42,305 bases of DNA from Planctomycetota bacterium (GCA_016213895.1 JACQZJ010000170.1:1-42305); one strand, 5' to 3'; counted from the first letter of the stretch, positions 33,802 to 41,668 are shown. Notes: generated by a model not told the origin, from the letters alone. Numbers and translations: made by a program.

Positions 33802-35361
33802 CTACCTTTCGTTTCTCTCGGTGAGGTGGCTCGCGCCGCCGGCGAGCGCGCCGGCCGCGTCCAGAAGCCCGCCCGCGGCGCGCGCGCCGCCCGCCTCGCC
33901 GGGCGGGGCCGGGCCGGTCTGGATCTTGTGGTTGAGCAGGTAGATCCACAGCCCGAGGAGCAGGGCGTACATCGCGCCGAAGAGCGCGAGCGACCCGAGC
34001 ACTTGTTCGGCCGTCACGATCTCGCTGACCGCGTCGGCGGTGCGCAGGCCGGCCACGACCTCGCGCGCGCCGCCGTCCTGCAGGGAGACGCGCGCGGTCT
34101 CGTAGCGCACGAACCCGTCCTGGTCGAGAAGCGGCGCGCCGGCAGGGTCGCGCAGCACCGGCGGATGCACGATCCACGGCTGGCGGCCGACCTCGGCCGC
34201 GGCCCAGCCGAGCTGGTTCGCGGCCACGGGCCCGATGACGGCGAAGACGAACACCCACAGAAGCCAGCGCGTCTCGAACAGCCGGCCGCGCCAGCGCAGG
34301 AACGACGCGTAGAGGGTGAGCGCGACGAAGAGCACGCCGAGCGCCACCATCACGTGATAGGACACGAAGGGAACGAGGACCGGCGGGCGGTCCTCGGGCC
34401 GGAAGCGGTCGAGGCCGAAGACGGGCTCCTCCGCGTCGCCGTGCACCAAGAGGCTCAGGCCGCCGGGGATGGCCACGTTCAGGGCGATCCTCTTCTCTTC
34501 CTCGTCGGGCAGGCCGAAGAGCGATAGGTCGGCGGGGCCGGTCTGGAACAGGCCCTCGAGCGCGGCGAGCTTGGCCGGCTGCTCGGCGGCCACGTTGTCC
34601 GCCTGCAGGTGGCCGCTCGCGAGCGCGGCCAGGCTCGCGAGCGCGGCGAGCGCCAAGGCGCCGGTGAAGGAGCGGCGCGCGAACTCCTCGTGCCGCTTCT
34701 TCAAAAGGTACCAGGCGCTGATGCTCATGATGAAGAAGGCGCCCATGATGAATGCGCCGATCCACACGTGCACCAGGCGGTGCACGGTGGAGGGGTTGAA
34801 GACGAGCTGCCAGAAGCCCGTGATCTCGGCGCGCAAGACCGGCTCGCCGTCGATGAACCAGGGAGCGCCGTTCCGCACCGCCTGCACGATGTGGTGGCCG
34901 GCCGGAGTCTGCTGCCAGGAGTTGGCGACCACGATCCAGATCGAGGAGAAGATCGCGCCGAGCGCCACCATCAAGGTGGAGAAGAAGTGCATGCGCCGGC
35001 TCACGCGGTCCCAGCCGAACACGAGCACGGCGAGGAAGCCCGACTCGAGGAAGAAGGCGAAGATCCCCTCGGCGGCGAGCGCCGAGCCGAAGACGTCGCC
35101 GACGAAGCGCGAGTAGACCGCCCAGTTGGTGCCGAACTCGAACTCCATGACGATGCCCGAGGCCACGCCGATGGCGAAGTTCAGGGCGAAGATCCGCGTC
35201 CAGAAGCGGGCCGCGGCGTGGTAGACCGGAAGCCTCGTCCGCAGGTACATGCCTTCCAGGTAGACGAGCACCACGCCCATGCCGATCGCGAGCGGCGGGA
35301 AGAGATAATGGAACATGATGGTGAAGGCGAACTGCAGGCGGGACAGGAACACGACGTCCAT
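33802..35361 (-). CDS. cydA: Cytochrome bd ubiquinol oxidase subunit I
   Basis: The 519-residue subunit starts at the ATG at 35361 with GGAGGAG upstream. Haem ligands are visible: H18 (IMFHYLFPP), H198 (RLVHVW; H194 precedes it in STVHRL) and M338 ([10 protein letters not shown]). Conserved glutamates lie in [15 protein letters not shown] and [11 protein letters not shown]. The short Q-loop has [20 protein letters not shown], and the signature GRQPW is present. Instead of running straight from GRQPWIV to LRTADAVS, the protein carries an extra segment of about 40 residues ([19 protein letters not shown], then [12 protein letters not shown]), predicted on the periplasmic side near the quinol site. 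The enzyme reduces O2 with quinol at low oxygen. Its partner cydB next door looks damaged. Confidence 0.95.
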   Translation of the reverse strand: MDVVFLSRLQFAFTIMFHYLFPPLAIGMGVVLVYLEGMYLRTRLPVYHAAARFWTRIFALNFAIGVASGIVMEFEFGTNWAVYSRFVGDVFGSALAAEGIFAFFLESGFLAVLVFGWDRVSRRMHFFSTLMVALGAIFSSIWIVVANSWQQTPAGHHIVQAVRNGAPWFIDGEPVLRAEITGFWQLVFNPSTVHRLVHVWIGAFIMGAFFIMSISAWYLLKKRHEEFARRSFTGALALAALASLAALASGHLQADNVAAEQPAKLAALEGLFQTGPADLSLFGLPDEEEKRIALNVAIPGGLSLLVHGDAEEPVFGLDRFRPEDRPPVLVPFVSYHVMVALGVLFVALTLYASFLRWRGRLFETRWLLWVFVFAVIGPVAANQLGWAAAEVGRQPWIVHPPVLRDPAGAPLLDQDGFVRYETARVSLQDGGAREVVAGLRTADAVSEIVTAEQVLGSLALFGAMYALLLGLWIYLLNHKIQTGPAPPGEAGGARAAGGLLDAAGALAGGASHLTERNER

Positions 35362-35474
35362 GCGAGGACTCCTCCGGCCAGAGGCGCGGGAAGCTTCAGA
35401 CTAGGCGGCGGCGCCCGCGCCCGCAACGCCTTCGCCGGCGCGGCCAAGCGCCGCGGCCCACGCAAGGAGGCAAC

Positions 35475-38400
35475 ATGAAGCGATCCGCGTCTCGATCCTC
35501 TCTCGCCCTGCCGGCCGCGCTCGGCGCCCTCGCTGCCGCGGCCCTGCTTCCTGGCGTGGCCCGGGCGGATTCCGGGCTGGACCAGGCCTCCCTCAAGGCG
35601 GTGCGCGCGGCGGCGCTCTGGGTGGCGGAGCAGGCCAAGCGGCTCCCGGAAGGGACCGGCGTGGTCTTCCCGGAGTACGCCGAGTCGCCGGAGGAGACCG
35701 GCGCGCCGCTCTACTCGGGCGGAGCGGGCGTCTTGATCTTCCTCGAGAACGCGGGCGCGCTCCTCGAGGACGAGGCGCTCCGCGCGCTCGCCGACCGCAC
35801 GGCCGCGGGCCTGCTCGGCTTGGCGCGCGAGACGGAAGACGGCCGCCTCACCTGGGCCGCGGACAGCCCCGGCGCGGAGGCGGCGGGCCTCTACACCGGC
35901 GACCCGGGCATCGGCCAGGCCTTCCTGGTGCGCGCGAGGATCCGCGGCAGCAAGCAGGACCTCGAGGTGGCGGCCGAGGTCGCGGCCTGCCTCGCGGCGC
36001 GCGTGAAGAAGGAGGGCGCCGAGACGTGCTTCGGCGGCTCGTTCGACATCATCGCCGGCGCCTCGGGCGCGCTCCTCTTCCTGCTCGAGGCGCATGAAGC
36101 GCTCGGCGATTCGCGCTTTCTCGATGCTGCTCTGGGCGCGGGCCGCTGGCTCGCGGCCGAGGGCCTGCCAGGCGACGGCACCCGCTCCAACAAGGAGCGC
36201 TCGCTCTGGTGGCCGCCGGCCAAGGGCGAGGAACGCCACTACCCCGGCTTCTCGCACGGCACCGCGGGCACGGCCTACGCGCTCGCGCGCCTCGCGGCCG
36301 CGAGCGGCGACCGCGCGTGCCTCGACGCCGCGCTCGCCGGCGCGCGCTGGCTGCTCGAGAACGGCAAGAGCGAGAACGGCGGCCTGTGCTGGCACCACTA
36401 TTCGCCGGGCCACGAGGACCGCTTCATGGAAGGCTGGTGCCATGGCCCATCCGGCACGGGCCGGCTGTTCCTCCTGCTCGCCGACCTCACCGGGCAGAAG
36501 GAGTTCGCGGAGGCCGCGCGGCGCTCGGCCGCCTGGATCATGAAGAAGTGGCCTGACCCGGGCGCGGCGAGCTCGGAAGCGCGCTTCTACTCGCCGAGCC
36601 TCTGCTGCGGGGCCGCGGGCGTGCTCGACTTCTTCGTCGACCTCCACCGCGCCACGGGCGAGCGGCGCTACGCCGCCTACGCGCGCGAGGTGGGCGCCTA
36701 CCTCGAGCACCTGGCGAAGCCCGACGGCGCCGGGCTCAAGTGGACCAACTACGACCGGCCGGACGAGCAGGGCGTCATCTACCACGGCGTGAGCCTGATG
36801 ATCGGCACGAGCGGCGAGGCGTTCGCCCTGCTGCGCCTGGCCACGCTCGGCCTGAAGGAGGACCCGATCCGTCATTTGCCCGACCGGCGCGTCACGGCCG
36901 GCCGCAGGATGGGAGCGCCCCCGGCGCCGCCCCTGCCGCGCGAGGAAGAGGCGGCCGAGAAGGCGCTCCAGGTCGAGGTCGAGACTCCGGAGCACGGCCA
37001 CGGCGGCGACGGCTACGTGGTGCTCACCAACCGCTCGCGCAAGGGCGATCCCTTCTTCGAGGCCGCGAGCGAGCTCTGCAGGTGGCGCGGCGGCAAGCTC
37101 GTCACCGACTTCGATCCGGAGGCGCCGGAGCGGGTGATCCCGCTGCTGCGCGAGGCGGGCGCGCGCCACGTCGCGCTCGTCCTGCCCAAGGAGGACATCG
37201 ACACCAACACGCAGCGCCGCTTCCTCATGGCCGCGGCGCGGCTCGACGAGGACATCTTCCTGGACGTGGGCTACGGCTTCATCACCGGCACGAAGGAGAC
37301 GGCGCCGCTCGACCTGGTGGCGCGCGCCAAGGCGCTGGAAGAGCGCGGCAGCGAGAAGCGCTGGATCGGCACGGGCGTGGCGAGCCAGATCAAAAGCGTG
37401 GTGTACGAGGGCGCGGGCGACCCGGCCGCGCAGCTCGCGGGCTTCAGCGGCCGCTCGATCTACTGGGGCTCGCTCGAGTCCGATCCGGAGGTGCTCGACT
37501 TCGTCAAGCGCGAGCTGCCGGAGATCGAGGGCGGCGGGTTCGTGGACTTCGGCGGCTGCGGCGATCCCGAGGGGATCTGGCTCTTCTCCGATCAGCGCAA
37601 CATGCAACACGAGAAGCACTGGCCCTTCGACCCGAAGAAGGTCGGCCACGACCCGAAGGGCGAGATGCCGCGCATCACCGCGGACCTGATCCGCCTGATG
37701 CACCTCGAGAACACCGTGGTGTTCACGGGCGTCTGCCACATCGGCACGCTGCATCGCGTGTTCGTCGAGGGCGACATCGTCTCGACCTTCGGCACGACCT
37801 CGGGCCACACCGAGTACGTGATCCCCGAAGGGAAGAGCGTGGCCGCGGCCATGCTCGACACGGGCGTGGCGGCCTACATCTGTCCGATCGGCCCGAACCA
37901 CGGCTACCGCACCCTGCAGGAGAGCCAGGAGGCGTTCGAGCGCCAGCTGTCGCTCGGCGACGTGCTGCGCTCCACGTACGACGACATCGCCGTGGCGCAG
38001 GGCAAGCAGCCCGAGCTCGACCTCTACGTGCCGGGCAAGGACGACGTGGACGCGGCGCGCGGCGCGGCCATGTACGGCGGCGGGGCGAACCGCACGCTCT
38101 ACGGCGATCCGGCGCTGAGGCCCTTCCGCTTCGAGATCGAGCCCGCGGTGGCGGTGACGCGCGCGCCGCTTGCGGGCGCGGGCCGCGGCTTCCAGGTCGA
38201 GGCGCGCGTCCTGCACCAGGACTACTGGCAGTGGAACATGTTCACGATCGACGGGAACGCGGAGCGCATCCGCGCGCTCGTCGCGCTGCAGCAGGACGAC
38301 GCTGAGCGCCTCACGGTCACGGCGAGCGCGCGGGACGACAAGGGGGCGGCGATCCAGCTCGGCCGCCTCGACGCGCACGTCGAGTGCATGGACGGCGGGC

Positions 38401-38492
38401 GCGTGCTGCACCTGCAGGCGGCGGCGCCGCGGGGGCTCGGCCTGGGAGAGGTCGGCTCCAGGGCGTCGTTCGTGGTGCGGGAGCGCAAATAG
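35475..38492 (+). CDS. Secreted fusion of a LanC-like cyclase domain and a gingipain-like C25 domain
   Basis: AAGGAGG precedes ATG 35475. The 1005-residue protein has a signal peptide (to about residue 31, LLPGVARA). Residues 32-470 form a LanC-type alpha/alpha barrel: YSGGAGVL (from 80), FDIIAGASG with D191, GFSHGTAG with H261, W321-C322 in WCHGPSGTG and C377-C378-G in SLCCGAAGVLDFF. These correspond to D141, H212, W283-C284 and the second zinc pair of NisC; Cys replaces the usual His, as in the CCG cyclases of the ProcM type. After a linker, residues about 515-880 resemble C25 peptidases: VVLTNRSRKGD, VVFTGVCHIGTL with C754, AAMLDTGVAAYICPIGPNHG and LYGDPALRPF. The equivalent of the catalytic GHG reads GGCGDPEGIW (C695). 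A C-terminal beta domain follows. The substrate is unknown and no precursor peptide is nearby. Confidence 0.8.
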   Translation: MKRSASRSSLALPAALGALAAAALLPGVARADSGLDQASLKAVRAAALWVAEQAKRLPEGTGVVFPEYAESPEETGAPLYSGGAGVLIFLENAGALLEDEALRALADRTAAGLLGLARETEDGRLTWAADSPGAEAAGLYTGDPGIGQAFLVRARIRGSKQDLEVAAEVAACLAARVKKEGAETCFGGSFDIIAGASGALLFLLEAHEALGDSRFLDAALGAGRWLAAEGLPGDGTRSNKERSLWWPPAKGEERHYPGFSHGTAGTAYALARLAAASGDRACLDAALAGARWLLENGKSENGGLCWHHYSPGHEDRFMEGWCHGPSGTGRLFLLLADLTGQKEFAEAARRSAAWIMKKWPDPGAASSEARFYSPSLCCGAAGVLDFFVDLHRATGERRYAAYAREVGAYLEHLAKPDGAGLKWTNYDRPDEQGVIYHGVSLMIGTSGEAFALLRLATLGLKEDPIRHLPDRRVTAGRRMGAPPAPPLPREEEAAEKALQVEVETPEHGHGGDGYVVLTNRSRKGDPFFEAASELCRWRGGKLVTDFDPEAPERVIPLLREAGARHVALVLPKEDIDTNTQRRFLMAAARLDEDIFLDVGYGFITGTKETAPLDLVARAKALEERGSEKRWIGTGVASQIKSVVYEGAGDPAAQLAGFSGRSIYWGSLESDPEVLDFVKRELPEIEGGGFVDFGGCGDPEGIWLFSDQRNMQHEKHWPFDPKKVGHDPKGEMPRITADLIRLMHLENTVVFTGVCHIGTLHRVFVEGDIVSTFGTTSGHTEYVIPEGKSVAAAMLDTGVAAYICPIGPNHGYRTLQESQEAFERQLSLGDVLRSTYDDIAVAQGKQPELDLYVPGKDDVDAARGAAMYGGGANRTLYGDPALRPFRFEIEPAVAVTRAPLAGAGRGFQVEARVLHQDYWQWNMFTIDGNAERIRALVALQQDDAERLTVTASARDDKGAAIQLGRLDAHVECMDGGRVLHLQAAAPRGLGLGEVGSRASFVVRERK

Positions 38493-38510
38493 AGGCGAAC
38501 GGCGCGGCGG

Positions 38511-38936
38511 CTACCTCAGGTAGCCGGCCAGGCGCACGTGCAGGACGGTGAAGCCCGTGTTCCCGGCGTGCACCTGCCTGCCCTCAGCCACGGCGATCCC
38601 CGTCAGGTATGCGAGATGCGTGGTGTTTCCTGCCGTCACCCGCACGAAGGTATTGAGCGGTTGAAACAACTCGTCAAAGATGTTGAACAGGCCGGGCGTC
38701 GTTGTCGAGTCATTGGTTACGACCATGTCCGTGATCACGAAGGTCTTGCCCGCCGGAACGGTGTACACCACCTGTAACGCCGAGGGCTGGAGGAAGGGGA
38801 TCAAGAACTCCAGCTCCTGCTTCACCCTGCCCTTGCCCCGGATGGTCGGAACCGAGGCGAAGACCTCGTTCACAACGACAGCGCCCAGGAGGGCGGCGAA
38901 CAGGACAAGAAACAGGGAAATGCTGCGACTGTGCAT
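38511..38936 (-). CDS. Small exported protein, paralogue B
   Basis: The ATG at 38936 has GGAGG 4 bases upstream. The 141-residue product has a signal peptide (SLFLVLFAALLGAVVVNEVF) and the conserved block SVPTIRGKGRVKQELEF. VPAGKTFVITDMVVTNDST, TTHLAYLTG and the closing HVRLAGYLR follow. It aligns with paralogue A (26435-26866) over its whole length with a two-residue gap. The nucleotide sequence is also clearly similar around the SVPTIRGKG block, so the duplication is not ancient or the block is under strong constraint. It converges with the LanC-C25 gene, 18 bases apart. Function unknown; expected outside the cytoplasm. Confidence 0.8.
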   Translation of the reverse strand: MHSRSISLFLVLFAALLGAVVVNEVFASVPTIRGKGRVKQELEFLIPFLQPSALQVVYTVPAGKTFVITDMVVTNDSTTTPGLFNIFDELFQPLNTFVRVTAGNTTHLAYLTGIAVAEGRQVHAGNTGFTVLHVRLAGYLR

Positions 38937-38993
38937 GGGGCCTCCGTGACGCTTCCCACTTCGAGATAGCGCTGGCGGAGGTCTTGTGCCGAA

Positions 38994-39506
38994 CTATCCC
39001 GGCTTGATCATGTCCGTCTCGTCCGCGGTCGAGCCGTAGACCTGGGGAAGCGGCACGTCCCGGAGCCGCAGGTAGACGCTGAGCTGGCCGCGATGGTGGA
39101 TATGGTGATTCACCGTGAACATGCGGACCACGGCGACGCGGGGCATGGAGAAGAGCTTCTTGGCGGCCGTGGTCATGGTCCAGGGCGCCAGCATCTTCTT
39201 GTCCGGCACGCCGCGCAGAACCGAAACGCCCTGCGCCACGTTCTTGTCGAAGGCGTCGAGCAGTTCCCGCTTGCTCGCCGCCACCCAGGGAACGTGCCTT
39301 GCCGGATCGAACTCGAGCTCGTCCTGCGCGACAATGCTCGCGAGCCAGGTGAAGGAGTGGGCGATGTGCGAGGCCAGCTCGCCAAGCGACATCGACTTGG
39401 CGTGGGGCTTCCAGCCGAGCTGTTTCTCGGGCACGCGCTCGAGCATCCTGCGCGTGGTGGCCGCCTCGCTCTCGAACTCCGCGATGATCGGGTCGACGAT
39501 GTCCAT
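38994..39506 (-). CDS. DinB-family metal-binding protein
   Basis: The 170-residue protein starts at the ATG at 39506 with AGAGAGGA upstream. It shows the DinB four-helix pattern: LGWKPHAKSMSLGELASHIA with H47 or H50 as first ligand, and MFTVNHHIHHRGQLSVYLR with two of H134, H135, H137 and H138 as the others. VPLPQVYGSTADE at the end is typical of the family. This is a cleaner family member than the product of 1661-2143 and the two are not close paralogues. Members act as metal-dependent thiol transferases or damage-induced proteins; the actual reaction is unknown here. It lies 57 bases upstream of paralogue B on the same strand and could share a transcript with it. Confidence 0.88.
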   Translation of the reverse strand: MDIVDPIIAEFESEAATTRRMLERVPEKQLGWKPHAKSMSLGELASHIAHSFTWLASIVAQDELEFDPARHVPWVAASKRELLDAFDKNVAQGVSVLRGVPDKKMLAPWTMTTAAKKLFSMPRVAVVRMFTVNHHIHHRGQLSVYLRLRDVPLPQVYGSTADETDMIKPG

Positions 39507-39659
39507 GTTCAGTCCTCTCTGCGGCGAACACGGCCACGAGACAGGCTTCGGGCTCGGCTGTCAAGACGCGGGCAGGGCAACGCGGCTGAGGCGGCGACGC
39601 CCGGCTCAGGAAGAGCGCGCGCCGCGACGTGCGTTGTCCGCCGCCGCGGCGCGCTGCGA

Positions 39660-39761
39660 TCATCCGATGATCGAGAAGACGACCCAGGCGTACAAGAGCA
39701 TGAGCGCGACGAAGACGTGGACGTCGCGGATCAGCCCTTGCTCGTGGTGGTTCGCGCGCAT
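39660..39761 (-). CDS. Very small single-helix membrane protein 1
   Basis: The ATG at 39761 has a near-perfect AAAGGAGG 5 bases upstream, the best ribosome site in this area. The 33-residue product begins with a polar, His-containing stretch (RANHHEQGLIRD) and ends in one transmembrane helix (VHVFVALMLLYAWVVFSIIG). It is coupled to the 39-residue gene upstream, 19 bases away. I recognise no family. Subunits of about this size stabilise respiratory oxidases (for example CydX), but these genes are 4 kb from cydAB and share no motif I can verify. Confidence 0.6.
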   Translation of the reverse strand: MRANHHEQGLIRDVHVFVALMLLYAWVVFSIIG

Positions 39762-39780
39762 GGCGCCTCCTTTGTGAACG

Positions 39781-39900
39781 TCAGATCGCTCGGAACACGA
39801 CGAAGAGAACCAGGAATGAGAGAATGGCCAGGACGACCGCGACCTCGGCAGGGACCCTGCCGCCGCGGACAGCACTGGTCGAATCCTGCTGCCTGTTCAT
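39781..39900 (-). CDS. Very small single-helix membrane protein 2
   Basis: The ATG at 39900 is preceded by GAGGAGGT at 7 bases. The 39-residue product has a short polar N-terminus (MNRQQDSTSAVRGGRVP) and one hydrophobic helix (AEVAVVLAILSFLVLFVVFR). The frame is open far upstream (to 40326) without a convincing start, so a longer protein with a C-terminal anchor cannot be ruled out. The strong ribosome site and the tandem arrangement with a second small membrane gene favour the short form. Confidence 0.55.
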   Translation of the reverse strand: MNRQQDSTSAVRGGRVPAEVAVVLAILSFLVLFVVFRAI

Positions 39901-40370
39901 GGGCTCGACCTCCTCAAGACGCGCGTCTTGCCACTCCCTGAAAGCCCTCGGACTGGGTCCTGCCTGACTCGTGCGCAGCGGAATTCGCACGAGTCGACGC
40001 CTCCCCGCGACCGCGGCCGCGCACGAGAAGCTCCCCGGCACGCACTCGGCCGGCCGCCGCGTCTCCATGCGCGCGCCCTGCACCCAGACGCCGCCCGCGG
40101 GGCGGACGATGCCGTCCTCGAGCACCGCGCCGGCGCAACCCCGCCCGTGGAAGAGAGCAAGGTCGGTCCGCGCTTCGCCGACCTCATCCGGAGCCGCAAG
40201 CGCGCCGCTGCGTTGCGTGGCGCGGGGCCGAAACCCATGCCCGCGCGCGGTCAGTCGCTGCGCTGGGGCGTGCGAAGAAGTCCCCGCTTGCAAACCTGAC
40301 AGGGTCAGGGCGCCGGTGGCCTTCATTGGGGAGAAGGCAAGAGGCTCAGTTCACCGAAAGGAACCCCGCC
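39901..40370. other. Region without a confident gene
   Basis: These 470 bases lie between the tiny membrane-protein genes and the next plus-strand gene. On the minus strand the frame of the 39-residue gene extends upstream with fairly sensible content (GIVRPAGGVWVQGARMETRR and SPRAFREWQDARLEE), which may be a decayed gene. No start codon with a ribosome site supports it. Promoters for the divergent small genes must lie here; none is obvious. Confidence 0.35.
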
Positions 40371-40556
40371 ATGAAGTCCAGCACAGCCGTCGCTCCCACG
40401 CGGAACCGCAGCAGCGGGGATGTCCGCGAGACGAGGCACGTGGAGGAGGCGGTGACCGACGCGCCGCGCCGCGCCGAGCAGATCGCCGAGGCCGAACTCG
40501 AGCACGACAAGCACGACCAGGAGAAGGGCCCGCGCGCCCGCTACCAACTCGACTGA
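40371..40556 (+). CDS. Small charged protein of unknown function
   Basis: ATG 40371 is preceded by AAAGGA at 8 bases. The 61-residue product is hydrophilic throughout, with a charged helical middle (HVEEAVTDAPRRAEQIAEAE) followed by LEHDKHDQEKGPRARYQLD. No membrane segment or cysteine is present. A GC-rich hairpin 13 bases after the stop ends the unit. I recognise no family. The coding call rests on the ribosome site, the clean amino-acid composition and the terminator. Confidence 0.5.
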   Translation: MKSSTAVAPTRNRSSGDVRETRHVEEAVTDAPRRAEQIAEAELEHDKHDQEKGPRARYQLD

Positions 40557-40569
40557 TGCAACAGCGACC

Positions 40570-40600
40570 GCGGCCCTCTGGACGCGCCCAGAGGGGCCGC
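40570..40600 (+). terminator. Terminator-like hairpin after the 61-residue gene
   Basis: The arms GCGGCCCCTCTGG-type (read GCGGCCCTCTGG) and CCAGAGGGGCCGC pair over 12 bases, with one bulged G, around a short loop. It is followed by CATCTT rather than a T-run. A very similar hairpin follows the next gene. Confidence 0.6.
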
Positions 40601-40616
40601 ATCTTCCGCCCAAGCT

Positions 40617-40633
40617 GGCCATTGCGAATGGCC
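40617..40633. other. Perfect 7-base inverted repeat
   Basis: GGCCATT, GCG, AATGGCC forms a perfect palindromic site upstream of the gene at 40754. It could be an operator or a small attenuating hairpin, or may be chance. The 197 bases between the two small genes hold nothing else recognisable. Confidence 0.3.
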
Positions 40634-40753
40634 CCTGTTCTCCGGTCCCCACAGTTCCTCCACGAATATCTGACAGAAAGACGAGGTCGAGGGTGATGCA
40701 TGTGGTGACGCAAGAAACACGACAGAGGCGTGGACCGGACGAGGAGCGCGCCA

Positions 40754-41101
40754 ATGAGACTGTTCGAGAGCGCAGGGAACCACGGCGAGGCGCCCTGGGA
40801 CTTGAAGCGCGAAGCGAACCTTACAGCGGTTCCGTACGGATCGCGGACGGAGTTGACGGGGTTCGGTGCGCGCACCTCGACAGCACGCGAACTCCTGGTC
40901 CAATTGCCCCAGCTCGCAGCTCGGTCGCGCACAAGAGAAGGGAGGCATCCGACGATGGATGCTGAATCGCGTGGCATGCTCAAGGCAGAGCGCCCGATCG
41001 GCGGCGCTCGCCGCGGAGCTTTCCAAAACTCACTGACAGGAAGCGCTCCCACGCGCGCTTCCCAATACGACGATATCCAGCAGGCCCGGGCGAAGGGCTG
41101 A
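40754..41101 (+). CDS. Small protein of unknown function with two possible starts
   Basis: ATG 40754 has AGGAG 9 bases upstream and gives 115 residues. An internal ATG at 40955 has an even better GGAGG at 9 bases and gives 48 residues (MDAESRGMLKAERPIGGARR and onward). The product is polar, with no membrane part or known motif. Its codons end less often in G or C than those of neighbouring genes (for example ACA, GCA, GCT, CAA), which argues either for a weakly constrained or acquired gene, or that only the short form is real. A hairpin follows the stop after 10 bases. Confidence 0.4.
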   Translation: MRLFESAGNHGEAPWDLKREANLTAVPYGSRTELTGFGARTSTARELLVQLPQLAARSRTREGRHPTMDAESRGMLKAERPIGGARRGAFQNSLTGSAPTRASQYDDIQQARAKG

Positions 41102-41111
41102 CGCGGGGAAC

Positions 41112-41144
41112 GCGGCCCCTCCGAGAAGCTCCCGGAGGGGCCGC
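41112..41144 (+). terminator. Terminator-like hairpin
   Basis: The arms GCGGCCCCTCCG and CGGAGGGGCCGC pair perfectly over 12 bases around a 9-base loop. AACCTCTT follows. The stem closely resembles the one at 40570-40600. Confidence 0.65.
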
Positions 41145-41185
41145 AACCTCTTGCCGGCCTCCGCCCCTTCTGAAGGACATGATCC

Positions 41186-41662
41186 ATGAGCCCTCCAGAG
41201 CTACCCGACGCCAACGGAAACGGACCTCCGGCCACGCTCGTCCTGACCGGCGCCGACGGCGCCGGCTTCCTCGTGCTGCCGCTCGCCGGCGGCACCTACA
41301 CCATCCACCTGGACAGAAGGCACGTGCGCTTCGTCCAGGTCCTGAAGAAGGCCCTCGCTCAGGACGCCTCTCTGCCGCCGGAAACGCGCGGCTGGAGGAG
41401 CGCCGAGCTGCTGCTCATGGCCCTCCGCAAGTACTTCGAGGAGACCTTCCTCGAGGACCTGCAGACGATCCACCGCTACGCCAGCGACATCAACGCCAAG
41501 GCACGCCGAGTCGTGCGGCGGCGCCTCAAGGCCGGGGAGCTGCCGATCGAAACGCGGCGCGCGCTCGGCTTGCGCATCTGGCAGCGCGGCATCGTCATCC
41601 GGAGCCCTCTCGAGCGCCAGGGCGAACAGAACGGCGAGGAGTCCGCGGAATCCGAGCGCTAA
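41186..41662 (+). CDS. Soluble protein of unknown function
   Basis: ATG 41186 is preceded by GAAGGA about 9 bases upstream. The 158-residue product begins with a disordered Pro/Gly stretch and a short beta-rich part (ATLVLTGADGAGFLVLPLAG). A long helical part follows with ELLLMALRKYFEETFLEDLQ and the basic segment INAKARRVVRRRLKAGELPI. An acidic tail (EQNGEESAESER) closes it. The basic helix pair could contact nucleic acid, but no known DNA-binding fold is recognised. Codon use matches the genome. It converges with the TPR-like gene, with a hairpin between. Confidence 0.6.
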   Translation: MSPPELPDANGNGPPATLVLTGADGAGFLVLPLAGGTYTIHLDRRHVRFVQVLKKALAQDASLPPETRGWRSAELLLMALRKYFEETFLEDLQTIHRYASDINAKARRVVRRRLKAGELPIETRRALGLRIWQRGIVIRSPLERQGEQNGEESAESER

Positions 41663-41668
41663 CGGCGC

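Noticed and set aside
35181-38411. Minus-strand frame of about 1076 codons over the LanC-C25 gene
   Set aside because: Same explanation: low-complexity Arg/Ala/Val composition opposite a gene with recognisable domains.
38511-38936. Small exported paralogue considered as a lanthipeptide precursor for the LanC-like domain
   Set aside because: It has a Sec-type signal, an all-beta pattern and no cysteine; it lacks the Ser/Thr/Cys core of a lanthipeptide precursor.
39660-39900. Tiny membrane proteins considered as CydX or CcoQ-type oxidase subunits
   Set aside because: No diagnostic residues, and not adjacent to an oxidase operon.
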